In this document: positions 1 to 8,632 of the stretch, piece by piece
Position numbering within the stretch: position 1 is the first letter of the stretch
Layout: each line of letters opens with the position of its first letter
NCBI GenBank assembly: GCA_902492005.1
Contig: CABUJV010000001.1
Coordinates: forward strand, 1-64,000
DNA length: 64,000 nt
Source of the DNA: an uncultured Eubacteriales bacterium
GTDB lineage: Bacteria > Bacillota > Clostridia > Oscillospirales > Oscillospiraceae
Direction: 5' to 3'
Made by a program: the position numbers and the translations under genes
Notes under the pieces: generated by a model
The model's database searches: none
The model's input: the letters and a program-made list of their open reading frames with translations, nothing else
Told to the model about the DNA's origin: nothing

Positions 1-118
1 TTTCTGGTTTCATGGCTCGATTATACTACCCTGACTGTCCCATAGTCCGGACTCTTTTCCGGCTGAGCTAAAGGGATAACCACATAAATTTAATTTGGCG
101 AAATAATCAAAATTCTGC

Positions 119-146
119 TTGACAATTGAAGGCATAGAGGTATTAT
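119..146 (+). promoter_or_regulatory. Putative sigma-A promoter
   Basis: TTGACA at 119-124 and TATTAT at 141-146 are separated by 16 bp, in an AT-rich stretch that contrasts with the GC-rich DNA after base 200. It would drive the unrecognised frame that follows. No other support is visible. Confidence 0.4.
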
Positions 147-468
147 CTCAGTGTAAAATTGCTTGTATACGAGTAAATTGCAAGCAAAACAGAGAGGACA
201 CCCTGTCCCAGCTCTACCGGGACCTCACGGGGCACAAGGCGGGCCACATCACCCATGTGAGCCTGCACACCTTCGCCACCCCCGCATCGAGGGCGGCAAG
301 CGCAACCGGGCCGCCACCGAGGACGTCGTCGAGATGGTGGAGGTGCTGGACGAGGAGAAGCTGCTCTACATGGCGCGTCAGCCCGACAAGGTGGTCAACC
401 TGAGTACCGGCGTCCTGCGGGCTGCCGGATTTTTTTATTTTTGGGAAAAATTTCAGCACATATTATAA
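119..468 (+). pseudogene. Unrecognised, probably frameshifted gene remnant
   Basis: Two overlapping forward frames each look protein-like over only part of their length. The first half reads well in the 119-403 frame (segment LTGHKAGHITHVSLHTF). The second half reads well in the 163-468 frame (segment ATEDVVEMVEVLDEEKLLYM, then RQPDKVVNLSTG). The switch falls near base 280, which suggests a single-base indel in an older gene. GC-rich codons sit between AT-rich flanks, and the end runs into the promoter of the next unit. I do not recognise a family; it could also be chance coding in GC-rich DNA. Confidence 0.25.
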
Positions 469-469
469 T
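441..469 (+). promoter_or_regulatory. Promoter of the 35-aa gene
   Basis: TTGGGA at 441-446, 17 bp spacer, TATAAT at 464-469, about 50 bp upstream of the small ORF at 521. Confidence 0.5.
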
Positions 470-520
470 AGGAAAGACATATACTGGCATGTGTTGACTT
501 GACCGGAAGGAGGGGAGAGC

Positions 521-628
521 ATGCCAGAGAAGCAGCAGAGCGGTGAGAACCCCCGCCGCGAGCCCAGGGGAGATGTGGACGATCTGATTTTTTGCTCCGG
601 CGCTGAGCCCACGCAGAGCGACCGCTGA
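521..628 (+). CDS. Small 35-aa hydrophilic protein of unknown function
   Basis: ATG at 521 follows a good ribosome binding site (GGAAGGAGGGGAG, 504-519). The 35 codons encode a charged peptide starting MPEKQQSGENPRREPRGD, with a single Cys in LIFCSGAEP, and end in TGA at 626-628. It has its own promoter (441-469) and a Rho-independent terminator begins 2 bases after the stop, so it looks like a complete monocistronic unit ahead of prfB. No signal peptide or membrane segment is visible, and I recognise no family. The transcriptional framing is the main reason to believe it. Confidence 0.5.
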   Translation: MPEKQQSGENPRREPRGDVDDLIFCSGAEPTQSDR

Positions 629-629
629 A

Positions 630-654
630 ACCGCCCGCCCGCCGGGCGGTTTTT
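630..654 (+). terminator. Rho-independent terminator
   Basis: CCGCCCG (631-637) pairs with CGGGCGG (643-649) and is followed by five T residues. It ends the 35-aa gene unit. Confidence 0.8.
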
Positions 655-690
655 CGCGGGCGATTTTCCGTGGCGCAGATCGTTTTTCCC

Positions 691-719
691 TTTACATACC
701 ACCCGCTTCCGGGTATAAT
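691..719 (+). promoter_or_regulatory. prfB promoter
   Basis: TTTACA at 691-696, 17 bp spacer, TATAAT at 714-719, placed 35 bp before the prfB start. Confidence 0.75.
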
Positions 720-754
720 ATGAGGGCGATTGAAACGGAAGTGAGCGTGAAACG

Positions 755-1876
755 ATGCTGCAGTTTGACGAATATAAGGTGAAGCTGAACAACCTGCGCC
801 CCGCGCTGGAGGAACTGTCCCAGGCCCTGAACCTGGCCAGCGCCGCCCAGGAGCTGGAGATGCTGGAGTCGGAGAGCGCCGCTCCCGGATTTTGGGACAA
901 CCTGGAGAAGTCCCAAAAGGTGACCCAGCGGATGAAGCAGCTCCAGAACAAGCTGGTGGCCCAGAAGCGCCGGGAGAGCCAGTGGGAGGACCTGCTGACC
1001 TTGTGCGAGATGGGCAACGAGGAGGAGGACGGCTCTCTGGTGCCCGAGGTGGCGGAGGGATACGCCAGACTGGAGCAGGACATGGAAGAGGCCAAGCTGT
1101 CCACCCTGCTTACCGGCGAGTACGACAACTCCAATGCCATCCTCACCATCCACGCCGGGGCCGGCGGCACCGAGGCCCAGGACTGGGCCCAGATGCTCTA
1201 CCGCATGTACACCCGCTGGGCCGAGCGCCACGATTACACCTATCAGGTGGTGGACTACCTGGATGGGGATGAGGCCGGCATCAAGTCCGCAACCATCATG
1301 ATCCAGGGAGAGAACGCCTACGGCCACCTGAAGAGCGAGCACGGCGTCCACCGGCTGGTGCGGGTGTCCCCCTTCGACGCCAACGCCAGACGGCAGACCT
1401 CCTTCGCCGCTCTGGAGGTCATGCCGGAGATCCCCGACGACGTGGAGGTGGACATCCGGCCCGAGGACATCGAGATGCAGGTCTACCGCTCCTCCGGCGC
1501 CGGCGGCCAGCACATCAACAAGACCTCCTCCGCCGTCCGGCTCATCCACAAGCCCACCGGCGTGGTGGTGGCCTGCCAGACCGAGCGCAGCCAGTTCCAG
1601 AATAAGGATACCTGTATGCGGATGCTCCGCTCCAAGCTGGTGGAGCTCAAGATGCAGGAGCACGCCGAGAAGATCTCCGACATCAAGGGCGTGCAGCTCA
1701 AGATCGAGTGGGGCAGCCAGATCCGCTCCTACGTCTTTATGCCCTACCAACTGGTAAAGGACAACCGCACCGCCTATGAGACCAGCAACATCAACGCCGT
1801 CATGGACGGTGATCTGGACGGATTCATCAACGCCTACCTCACCTGCGAGGCCACGGGCAACTGGGCAACGAAATAA
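755..1876 (+). CDS. prfB: Peptide chain release factor 2 (RF2)
   Basis: RF2 recognises UAA and UGA in the ribosomal A site and triggers peptide release. The 373-aa protein has the usual length. It carries the RF2-specific codon-reading tripeptide SPF (in VRVSPFDANARRQTSF, about residues 207-209) and the catalytic GGQ loop (SSGAGGQHINKTSSAVR, about residue 250). Many bacteria need a +1 frameshift at CTTTGA near codon 25 to make RF2. Here the frame is open from the ATG through the N-terminal helical domain, and no such site is seen, so the autoregulatory frameshift appears absent. The ribosome binding site (GGAAGTGAG) is modest. No co-transcribed neighbour is visible. Confidence 0.97.
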   Translation: MLQFDEYKVKLNNLRPALEELSQALNLASAAQELEMLESESAAPGFWDNLEKSQKVTQRMKQLQNKLVAQKRRESQWEDLLTLCEMGNEEEDGSLVPEVAEGYARLEQDMEEAKLSTLLTGEYDNSNAILTIHAGAGGTEAQDWAQMLYRMYTRWAERHDYTYQVVDYLDGDEAGIKSATIMIQGENAYGHLKSEHGVHRLVRVSPFDANARRQTSFAALEVMPEIPDDVEVDIRPEDIEMQVYRSSGAGGQHINKTSSAVRLIHKPTGVVVACQTERSQFQNKDTCMRMLRSKLVELKMQEHAEKISDIKGVQLKIEWGSQIRSYVFMPYQLVKDNRTAYETSNINAVMDGDLDGFINAYLTCEATGNWATK

Positions 1877-1968
1877 GAAAGCGGCAGGCGGGGAATGCGA
1901 TACGGATTCCCCGCCTGTTTGACTGCCGGGGGAGGGTGGGAAGCGATAAAAAAATCTGTCCCCCATCC

Positions 1969-1997
1969 TTGTAATCCTGTCACCGATTTGTTACTAT
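1969..1997 (+). promoter_or_regulatory. Putative promoter of the SLH multi-enzyme gene
   Basis: TTGTAA at 1969-1974, 17 bp spacer, TACTAT at 1992-1997, about 70 bp upstream of the ATG at 2066. Confidence 0.45.
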
Positions 1998-2065
1998 GAT
2001 ACTATCCAAATCTCTGAGGGTGGATCAGAAGGCAAACAAATGGAACGAAAGGTGGAAACAAAAAA

Positions 2066-5000
2066 ATGAAGCAGAAGAAACTGCTGTCGCTGCTGCTGGC
2101 TCTGGCCATGGTGTTCAGCCTGACCGTGCCGGCCCTGGCGGCAGAGGGAGACGACGCGCAGGCAGCGCCATACGTGGTCCCGGCGGACCTGTCGGGCGAG
2201 ATCGTCCTCCTGCACACCAACGACGTACACGGAGCCATCGGGGCTTATGCCAAGGTGGCCGCGCTGAAGGACGCTCTTGAGGAAAAGGGCGCCTACGTCC
2301 TGCTGATGGACGCCGGCGACTTTATCCAGGGCGATCCTACGGTCAGCATCTCCGAGGGCGCTTCCGCCGTGGAGCTGATGAACCTGGCGGGCTACGACGT
2401 GGCTGCCCCCGGAAACCATGAGTTCGACTACGGCTACGCCAACCTGAAGGAGCTGGCCAACGCAGCCCAGTTCCCCATCGTGGCCGCCAACGTGCTCTAT
2501 GAGGGCGCGGTGGCCTTCCAGGCCAATACCATTTTCACCACCGACGCGGGCGTGAAGATCGGCGTATTCGGCCTGGACACCCCCGAGACCGCCACCAAGG
2601 CCCACCCCGCCAAAATCGCCGGGGTCACCTTCCAGGCCGGTGAGGAGCTGTTTGCCGCCGCCCAGGAGCAGGTGGACGAGCTGAAGGCCGGGGGTTGTGA
2701 TTACATCGTGTGCCTAGGCCACCTGGGCATCGACGACGAGTCCGTGGGCAACCGCTCGGTGGACCTGCTGGCCAAGGTGACCGGCATCGACGTGTTCATC
2801 GACGGCCACTCCCACTCCACCATGGAGGACATCGCCGCGGTGGCGGCGGACAACAAGGTGGGGGACACCCTCCTCACCTCCACCGGCACCAAGCTGGCCG
2901 GTGTGGGCATGGTGACCATCACCGCCGAGGGCATCACCGCCGAGACCATCCCCAGCGATACCATCACCCTCTCGGATGAGACGGTAGCCGCCCGCGCCGC
3001 CGAGATCCAGGCGCAGGTGGATGCGGAATACGGGGCCGTGTTCGCCAAGACTGAGATGCTCCTCAACGGTGAGCGGGACCCCGGCAACCGCACCGAAGAG
3101 ACCAACCTGGGCAACCTGATCACCGACGCGCTGGTCTGGGGCGCCGGGCAGCAGGGCGAGAGCGTGGACGCGGCCGTCACCAACGGCGGCGGCATCCGGG
3201 CCAGCATCGCCGCCGGCGACATCACCAAGAAGGACGTCAACACGGTGCTGCCCTTCGGCAACACCCTGAGCATCGTAAAGGTCACCGGCAGCGAGCTGCT
3301 AGAGGCCCTGGAGGCCTCCACCTACTGCACTCCCACCGCCATCGGCGGCTTCCCCCAGGTTTCCGGCATCGTGTTCACCGTGGATGCCGGGGTGGCCTAC
3401 GCACAGGGTGAGCAGTACCCCGCCTCCACCTACTATGCCCCCGCCTCCATCGGCCGCGTGACCATCGAGAGCGTGGGCGGCAAGGACTTCGATCCTGCCG
3501 CGACCTACACCATCGCCACCAATGACTTTATGGCCTCCGGCGGCGACACCTACTACGCCTTCAAGGCCGCCACCGTCAACTATGACCTGGGTGTACCCAT
3601 GGACGAGGTCCTGATGGACTACATCACCGAGGCGCTGGGCGGCACCGTCACCGCCGCGCAGTACGGCGCGGCCGAGGGCCGCATCACCGTGGTCAACGTC
3701 CCCGCGGCTGAGACCCCGGAGGAGCCTGCGGCTCCCGCCGACTGGGCCGACGTGGACCAGAATGCCTGGTACGCCGCCGCGGTGAACTACGTCATCGAGA
3801 ACGGCATCATGGGCTCTACCGACGCCGGCGTGAAGGTCTTCACCCCCAACGGCACCGTGACCCGCGCCACCGTATACCAGACCCTCTACAACATGTCCGG
3901 CAAGCCCGCCGTGGCGGAGGCCGCCAGCTTCTCCGACGCGGCCGGCAAGTGGTACGCCGACTCCGCCGCCTGGGCCGAGGACATGGGCCTGACCACCGGC
4001 GACGGCACCGGCGCCTACGCCGGCGACCGCAGCGTCACCCGTGCGGAGATCGCCACCATCTTCGCCCGCTACGCCGTGCTTAACGGCATGGTCACCGCCG
4101 CCGGCGACCTCAGCACTTACGCCGACGCGGCTGACGTGGCCGATTGGGCCAAGGACGGTATGAGCGTAGCCGTAGGCTCCGGCATCATCGGCGGTAAGCC
4201 CGGCAACCTGCTGGACCCCAACGGCACCGCCGTCCGCACGGAGCTGGCCACCATCCTGATGAACTACTCCAAGCTGTCCCCCGGCTATACCGTGGAGACC
4301 GTGGCCATTGAGGTCCCTGAGACCGACGGCGTGCCCGCACACACCATCCCTGCCATTGTCACCCTCCCGGAGGGCGAGGGCAAATACCCCGCCGTGGTGA
4401 TGCTCCACGGCACCGGCTCCGACAAGCATGAGGCCGGCGGCGGCTACGATCTGGCCGCCCCCGCCATGGCTCTGTCCGGCATTGCCACTATCCGATTCGA
4501 CTTCATGGGCAACGGCGAGTCCACCGCCAGCTATGCCGACTACAGCTACACCTCCGCCAACATCGACGCCAAGGCCGCCGCCGACTACATGGCTGGTCTG
4601 GAGTCCATCGACGGCGGCAAGTTGGCCGTCATGGGCTGGAGCCAGGGCGGCACCAACGCCCTGCTGGCCGCCGCCGCTTATCCCGAGACCTTCCAGGCCG
4701 TCATCACCTGGTCCGGCGCGCTGGACCTGGACATCCTGTTCTCCGACTTTGACGCGGCCTACGCCGCCGCCAAGAAGGACGGCTCCTACACCCTGGAGTT
4801 CGACTGGCGCGAGCCCCTGCCCGTAGGCGTGCGCTGGTTTGAGGATGTGAAGAACACCGACGTGCGGAAGGAGATCGCCAAGATCCAGGCCCCCGTGCTG
4901 GCCATCAACGGCGACCAGGATACCACCGTCACCCCCGACAACGCCGCGGCCATCGCCAAGGCCGCCCAGAACGGCCGGGGCTGGCTGGTGGATGGCGCCG

Positions 5001-6136
5001 ACCACACCTATAATATCTTCACCGGCGACTTCACCGCCATCGCCCAGACCATCAACGTGGGCATCGGCTTCCTGGAGGAGACCTTCAACGGCGCGCTGGA
5101 GCCCGCCTACGCCGCCTCCGTCAGCAAGTACGGCAACGTCACCACCACTCTGCCCGTGGACGTCTTTGACGGGGCCGGGTACGCCGTGGGCGACATCCTG
5201 AAGATCACCGTGGGCGATCAGACCATCGAGGCCCCCTATGGAACCGCCTATGCCAACGTGGACAACGGCCGCGTCATCGTCCTGCCCGACGCCTCCACCG
5301 GCACCATGGCCATCGCCATCAACATGGGCAACTTCGCCTCCACCTACAACGTCGCTTCCGATACCCCCATCGTCTTCTCCATGGGGGAGAAGGAGGGCTA
5401 TCTGGAGGAGTACGAGATCCGCAACATCGACTCTCTGCGCACCAATGACCGGGCCGACTATGCCTCCGACGAGGTGTTCGCCAACTTCCGCCCCGTGGTC
5501 ATGGGCGACATCGCCGAGGGCGTGCTGTTCCGCTCCTCCAGCCCCGTGAACCCCGAGCTGGGCCGCAACACTTACGCCGACGCCCTGGTGGAGCAGGCGG
5601 GCGTCAAGACCGCCATCAACCTGGCCGACAGCCAGGAGGAGCTGGCGGCCTATGAGGGCTTTGCCGACTCCTACTACTCCACGCTGAACGTGGTGGCGCT
5701 GGACATGGGTGTGGACTTCGCCGCCGAGGACTTTAACGCCAAGCTGAAGACCGGCCTGGAGTTCCTCATCGCCAACGAGGGGCCCTATGTCATCCACTGC
5801 AACGAGGGCAAGGACCGCGCCGGCTTCACCACCGCGCTGCTGGAGGCCGTGTGCGGCGCCAGTGCGGACGAGATCGTGGAGGACTACATGCTCTCCTACG
5901 AGAACTACTACCACGTGGAGCACCACTCCGATCGCTGGTTCAGCATTGCCAACAGCAATATCATCAAGACCCTGTGCACCATCACCGGCACCGAGACCGA
6001 GGCCGACCTGGAGAAGGCCGACCTGAAGGCCGCCGCCGAGGCCTACCTCATCGGTACCGTTGGACTCACCGCCGAGCAGGTGGCGGCGCTCCAGAGCGCC
6101 CTGACCACCCCCGTGACGGCGGAGAAGGCCGCCTGA
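2066..6136 (+). CDS. Secreted SLH-anchored fusion: 5'-nucleotidase, alpha/beta hydrolase and tyrosine phosphatase
   Basis: 1356 aa with a signal peptide (about residues 1-27, ending VPALAAEG). Residues about 45-530 are a UshA/YfkN-type 5'-nucleotidase: metal motif LLHTNDVHG near 47, GNHEFDYG near 115, NGGGIR near 372. Three SLH repeats (about 557-736) should bind cell-wall polymer. Residues about 750-1000 are a serine alpha/beta hydrolase with nucleophile motif GWSQGG (about 856), Asp in NGDQDT and His in GADHTY. A short beta-rich link follows. A cysteine phosphatase domain has the P-loop HCNEGKDRAG with Cys about 1245, as in the Y_phosphatase3/phytase-like group. Ribosome binding site AAAGGTGG; strong terminator after the stop. 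Likely a cell-surface scavenger of nucleotides and phosphate or acyl esters; substrates are inference. Confidence 0.9.
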   Translation: MKQKKLLSLLLALAMVFSLTVPALAAEGDDAQAAPYVVPADLSGEIVLLHTNDVHGAIGAYAKVAALKDALEEKGAYVLLMDAGDFIQGDPTVSISEGASAVELMNLAGYDVAAPGNHEFDYGYANLKELANAAQFPIVAANVLYEGAVAFQANTIFTTDAGVKIGVFGLDTPETATKAHPAKIAGVTFQAGEELFAAAQEQVDELKAGGCDYIVCLGHLGIDDESVGNRSVDLLAKVTGIDVFIDGHSHSTMEDIAAVAADNKVGDTLLTSTGTKLAGVGMVTITAEGITAETIPSDTITLSDETVAARAAEIQAQVDAEYGAVFAKTEMLLNGERDPGNRTEETNLGNLITDALVWGAGQQGESVDAAVTNGGGIRASIAAGDITKKDVNTVLPFGNTLSIVKVTGSELLEALEASTYCTPTAIGGFPQVSGIVFTVDAGVAYAQGEQYPASTYYAPASIGRVTIESVGGKDFDPAATYTIATNDFMASGGDTYYAFKAATVNYDLGVPMDEVLMDYITEALGGTVTAAQYGAAEGRITVVNVPAAETPEEPAAPADWADVDQNAWYAAAVNYVIENGIMGSTDAGVKVFTPNGTVTRATVYQTLYNMSGKPAVAEAASFSDAAGKWYADSAAWAEDMGLTTGDGTGAYAGDRSVTRAEIATIFARYAVLNGMVTAAGDLSTYADAADVADWAKDGMSVAVGSGIIGGKPGNLLDPNGTAVRTELATILMNYSKLSPGYTVETVAIEVPETDGVPAHTIPAIVTLPEGEGKYPAVVMLHGTGSDKHEAGGGYDLAAPAMALSGIATIRFDFMGNGESTASYADYSYTSANIDAKAAADYMAGLESIDGGKLAVMGWSQGGTNALLAAAAYPETFQAVITWSGALDLDILFSDFDAAYAAAKKDGSYTLEFDWREPLPVGVRWFEDVKNTDVRKEIAKIQAPVLAINGDQDTTVTPDNAAAIAKAAQNGRGWLVDGADHTYNIFTGDFTAIAQTINVGIGFLEETFNGALEPAYAASVSKYGNVTTTLPVDVFDGAGYAVGDILKITVGDQTIEAPYGTAYANVDNGRVIVLPDASTGTMAIAINMGNFASTYNVASDTPIVFSMGEKEGYLEEYEIRNIDSLRTNDRADYASDEVFANFRPVVMGDIAEGVLFRSSSPVNPELGRNTYADALVEQAGVKTAINLADSQEELAAYEGFADSYYSTLNVVALDMGVDFAAEDFNAKLKTGLEFLIANEGPYVIHCNEGKDRAGFTTALLEAVCGASADEIVEDYMLSYENYYHVEHHSDRWFSIANSNIIKTLCTITGTETEADLEKADLKAAAEAYLIGTVGLTAEQVAALQSALTTPVTAEKAA

Positions 6137-6156
6137 TTCCCGGCGCGCAGCCGGAA

Positions 6157-6189
6157 GGGCGCGGGACCGCAACGGTCCCGCGCCCTTTT
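6157..6189 (+). terminator. Rho-independent terminator
   Basis: A perfect 13-bp stem (GGGCGCGGGACCG, 6157-6169, with its complement at 6173-6185), 3-nt loop CAA, then TTTT. It ends the SLH fusion gene. Confidence 0.9.
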
Positions 6190-6254
6190 GTGTAAAGACT
6201 GCCCCTGCAATGCCGCGGATGACCGCCGCCGGCAAACCGCCGGACGCTGCCTTT

Positions 6255-7007
6255 TTAGATGTGCCGCTCGATGGAGGCCCGGAGGAAGGCGGCGCAGCCG
6301 GGGACGGTGCGGTCGTAGTAGGCGGTAAAGCGGTCGTCCTCGGTATACAGCGCGGCCAGGCCCCGGTGGGCCTCGGGGGTGTACTGACTCCCGTCCCAGC
6401 CATAGGACAGCCAGGTCTTATGGCACATGGCCACGTCCAGCCCGACCTCCCCGGCGGGGTCGGCCCCGGCCCGAACCGCCGCCTCCAGCTTGGCCCGGAT
6501 CTCTTCCTCCCGGGCGGTCATGGCCCAATACTGCTCGCGGGTGAGCCCGGCCATACGGGCGTTGGCCTGCTCCATGGCCGCGTCGCCGTACTTGGTCCGG
6601 ACCTCCGCACCATGGGCCGTTTCGTTCTCTTTGATTACATTTTGTTTAAAACATGCAAATTTTTCCGCATCGGACATGGTATCTGCTCCTTTCAGCGTCT
6701 GTTTGACCGTCAGGATAAGGGAATCCAACCGGGCCCGCCGCACTTCTAGGGCCGACAGGTGGCTCTGCAGCGCCGCCTGACGATCGAAGTCCGGCCGCTC
6801 CAGCAGGGTGCGGATCTCGGCGAGCGGGAGGTCCAGCGCCCGATAAAACAGGATCTGCTGGAGCCGGTCCACCTCCGCCGGACCGTAAAGCCGGTATCCC
6901 GCCTCCGTGACCCGGCCGGGCTTCAGCAGGCCCTGGGCGTCGTACCAGCGCAGGGTGCGGGGGGTGATTCCCGCCAAGTCCGAAAGCTGCTTGATGGTGT
7001 ATTCCAT
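6255..7007 (-). CDS. MerR-family regulator with TipAS-like C-terminal domain
   Basis: A transcription factor that would bend and realign a long-spacer promoter on binding an inducer. The N-terminal winged HTH begins MEYTIKQLSDLAGITPRTLR and carries the typical RWYDAQGLLKP and GYRLYG segments, then a long dimerisation helix. The C-terminal about 130 residues (MTAREEEIRAKLEA, then CHKTWLSYGWD) match the TipAS/antibiotic-binding type, so the inducer may be an amphipathic or peptide drug (inference). I chose the ATG at 7007 because GGAGGAG lies 5-11 bases upstream; 250 aa. It reads toward, and is convergent with, the SLH fusion gene and is probably autoregulated (see 7030-7060). Confidence 0.88.
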   Translation of the reverse strand: MEYTIKQLSDLAGITPRTLRWYDAQGLLKPGRVTEAGYRLYGPAEVDRLQQILFYRALDLPLAEIRTLLERPDFDRQAALQSHLSALEVRRARLDSLILTVKQTLKGADTMSDAEKFACFKQNVIKENETAHGAEVRTKYGDAAMEQANARMAGLTREQYWAMTAREEEIRAKLEAAVRAGADPAGEVGLDVAMCHKTWLSYGWDGSQYTPEAHRGLAALYTEDDRFTAYYDRTVPGCAAFLRASIERHI

Positions 7008-7029
7008 GGGATCTCCTCCTGACACAACG

Positions 7030-7060
7030 AGCATAGGCTATGACGCTGCGTCAAAGTCAA
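7030..7060 (-). promoter_or_regulatory. MerR-type promoter with 19-bp spacer and palindromic operator
   Basis: On the minus strand TTGACT (7060-7055) and TATGCT (7035-7030) are separated by exactly 19 bp. The spacer holds the perfect 13-bp palindrome TGACGCAGCGTCA (7041-7053). This overlong spacer with a central dyad is the hallmark of MerR-activated promoters. It lies 23 bp upstream of the regulator's own start, so autoregulation is likely. Confidence 0.85.
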
Positions 7061-7112
7061 GTTTTTTTTCAAAAAAAGGGCCGGGGATGTATGCATCCCC
7101 GGCCCTGGCCCG

Positions 7113-8513
7113 TTATCTGCGTCGGCGGCCCCGGTAGTGAGACCCGCCATAACCGCTCCGACTGCTGCCGTAGCGGCTCCTGCGCCGCCGCCCGAACAGC
7201 AGCCAGCGCAGAAGGAAGAAGAGCACGACCACGAGGAGGACCAGCAGGCCGATCTTTACCTCGGTGCGGGAGAAAAACTGCTTGATCTGGTCCAGACGGT
7301 AGAGAAGCTCAGAACGCTCCACATTGGACACGGCCACCAGGTCCAGCGTGCCGTACACCGTGCCGCCGTTGGAGACGGTGACCCGGCCCAGCACCTGGCC
7401 CTTCTCCACCGGGGCGGGCACCGACTGGCTGTCCAGCACCACCTCCCGGGTAAAGGCGGCGGGGTCCAGGTCCGTGGGGAGGGTGGCCTCCAGGACCCCC
7501 TGAGGCTCCACGCCCACGTAGTTGGCCTCCTTGGACAGGGTCACCTCCACCTCGTCCCGCAGCGAGGTGGAGTCCAGCACGGTTTGCCGGGAGAAGTTCT
7601 TGAAGCCCCACTCCAGCAGACGGCGGCTCTCGGAAAACTGGGTCATGCCCTGGCTGCCGGTGGTGTTGGGCTCCCGCACGCAGCCCAGAACCACGGCGAT
7701 CAGGTCCCGGCCGTCCCGGCTGGCCGAGGAGGCCAGACAGAGCCCCGCCTCCGGCGTGGAGCCGGTCTTGATTCCGGTGGCGTACTGATACAGGTAGCCG
7801 ATGTAACGGAAGTTGGAGACCAGGGCGTTGGTCTCGTGGAGCTCCCGAGCCTCGTGGAGGTTGGTGGCGGGGACCGTATGGCCCACCGAGCCCACGATGG
7901 TGCGGAAGGCGGGGTGCTTCATGGCCTCGGCGCACATAATGGCGATGTCATAGGCCGTGGTGTAGTGGTCCTCATTGTGGTAGCCGTGGGTGTTGGCGAA
8001 GTGGGTGTCCGTCATGCCCAGCTCCGCCGCCCGCTGGTTCATCAAGTCCACAAAGTCGGCCACGCTGCCCGCCACCGCCTGGGCCAGAACGTTGCACGCC
8101 TCGTTGGCGGAGGCGGTGAGGGCGCAGTAGAGCACGTCCTCCAGCCGCATGACCTCCCCTTCCTTGATGTTCTGGGTGGAGCTGCCCGAGCCCACCTCGT
8201 GGCTGACCTCGGGGCCCACGGTGATCAGGTCGTCCAGGGAGAGCTGGCCGTTGTCCACCGCCTCTACCAGAAGCAGGGCGGTCATCACCTTGGTAATGCT
8301 GGCGGGATAGCGGCGCTCGTGGGAATTCTGGTCATAGAGCACGTCCAGAGAGCCGTAGGTGGTGTCCACCAGGATGGCCGCCGTGGCCTCCACCTCCATG
8401 TCGTCCAGGATGGCGCTGCGGCTTTCGGCGGCCCGGGCGGCGCCCATGGGAGCGAAAAGGCCCAGGGTCAGGCTCAGGGCGAGTAGAAATGAGAAAAGAC
8501 GATTTTTTTTCAT
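7113..8513 (-). CDS. Serine-type D-Ala-D-Ala carboxypeptidase (DacA/PBP5 family)
   Basis: It trims the terminal D-Ala from peptidoglycan pentapeptides at the outer face of the membrane. 466 aa from the ATG at 8513 (MKKNRLFSFLLALSLTLG signal peptide). The three penicillin-binding motifs are in order: SITK (Ser about 72), SAN in TASANEACN, and KTG in GIKTGSTPEAG. A PBP5-like C-terminal beta domain follows, then a single transmembrane helix (KIGLLVLLVVVLFFLLRWLL) and an Arg-rich tail. The C-terminal anchor is a true transmembrane segment, not an amphipathic helix. Its Arg/Gly/Tyr-rich tail would lie in the cytoplasm. Confidence 0.93.
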   Translation of the reverse strand: MKKNRLFSFLLALSLTLGLFAPMGAARAAESRSAILDDMEVEATAAILVDTTYGSLDVLYDQNSHERRYPASITKVMTALLLVEAVDNGQLSLDDLITVGPEVSHEVGSGSSTQNIKEGEVMRLEDVLYCALTASANEACNVLAQAVAGSVADFVDLMNQRAAELGMTDTHFANTHGYHNEDHYTTAYDIAIMCAEAMKHPAFRTIVGSVGHTVPATNLHEARELHETNALVSNFRYIGYLYQYATGIKTGSTPEAGLCLASSASRDGRDLIAVVLGCVREPNTTGSQGMTQFSESRRLLEWGFKNFSRQTVLDSTSLRDEVEVTLSKEANYVGVEPQGVLEATLPTDLDPAAFTREVVLDSQSVPAPVEKGQVLGRVTVSNGGTVYGTLDLVAVSNVERSELLYRLDQIKQFFSRTEVKIGLLVLLVVVLFFLLRWLLFGRRRRSRYGSSRSGYGGSHYRGRRRR

Positions 8514-8632
8514 AGGAAACTCCCGGCTCTTATGATATAATATCACCAATCGGCGTCCTGACGCTGCGGTTTAGTTGTCATAATTATAGCAGACCCCGGC
8601 GGCGGGCGCAACAGGAGGGCGGTTACAAAAAA

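Noticed and set aside
36..75. Hairpin-like TCCGGACTCTTTTCCGGC near the window start
   Set aside because: Only 4-5 bp can pair, and no gene end is visible before it in the window, so no function can be assigned.
3299..6403. 1034-codon minus-strand open frame
   Set aside because: It is antisense to the SLH fusion gene. Its Gly/Val/His-rich translation is typical of the complement of GC-rich coding sequence, and it has no motif.
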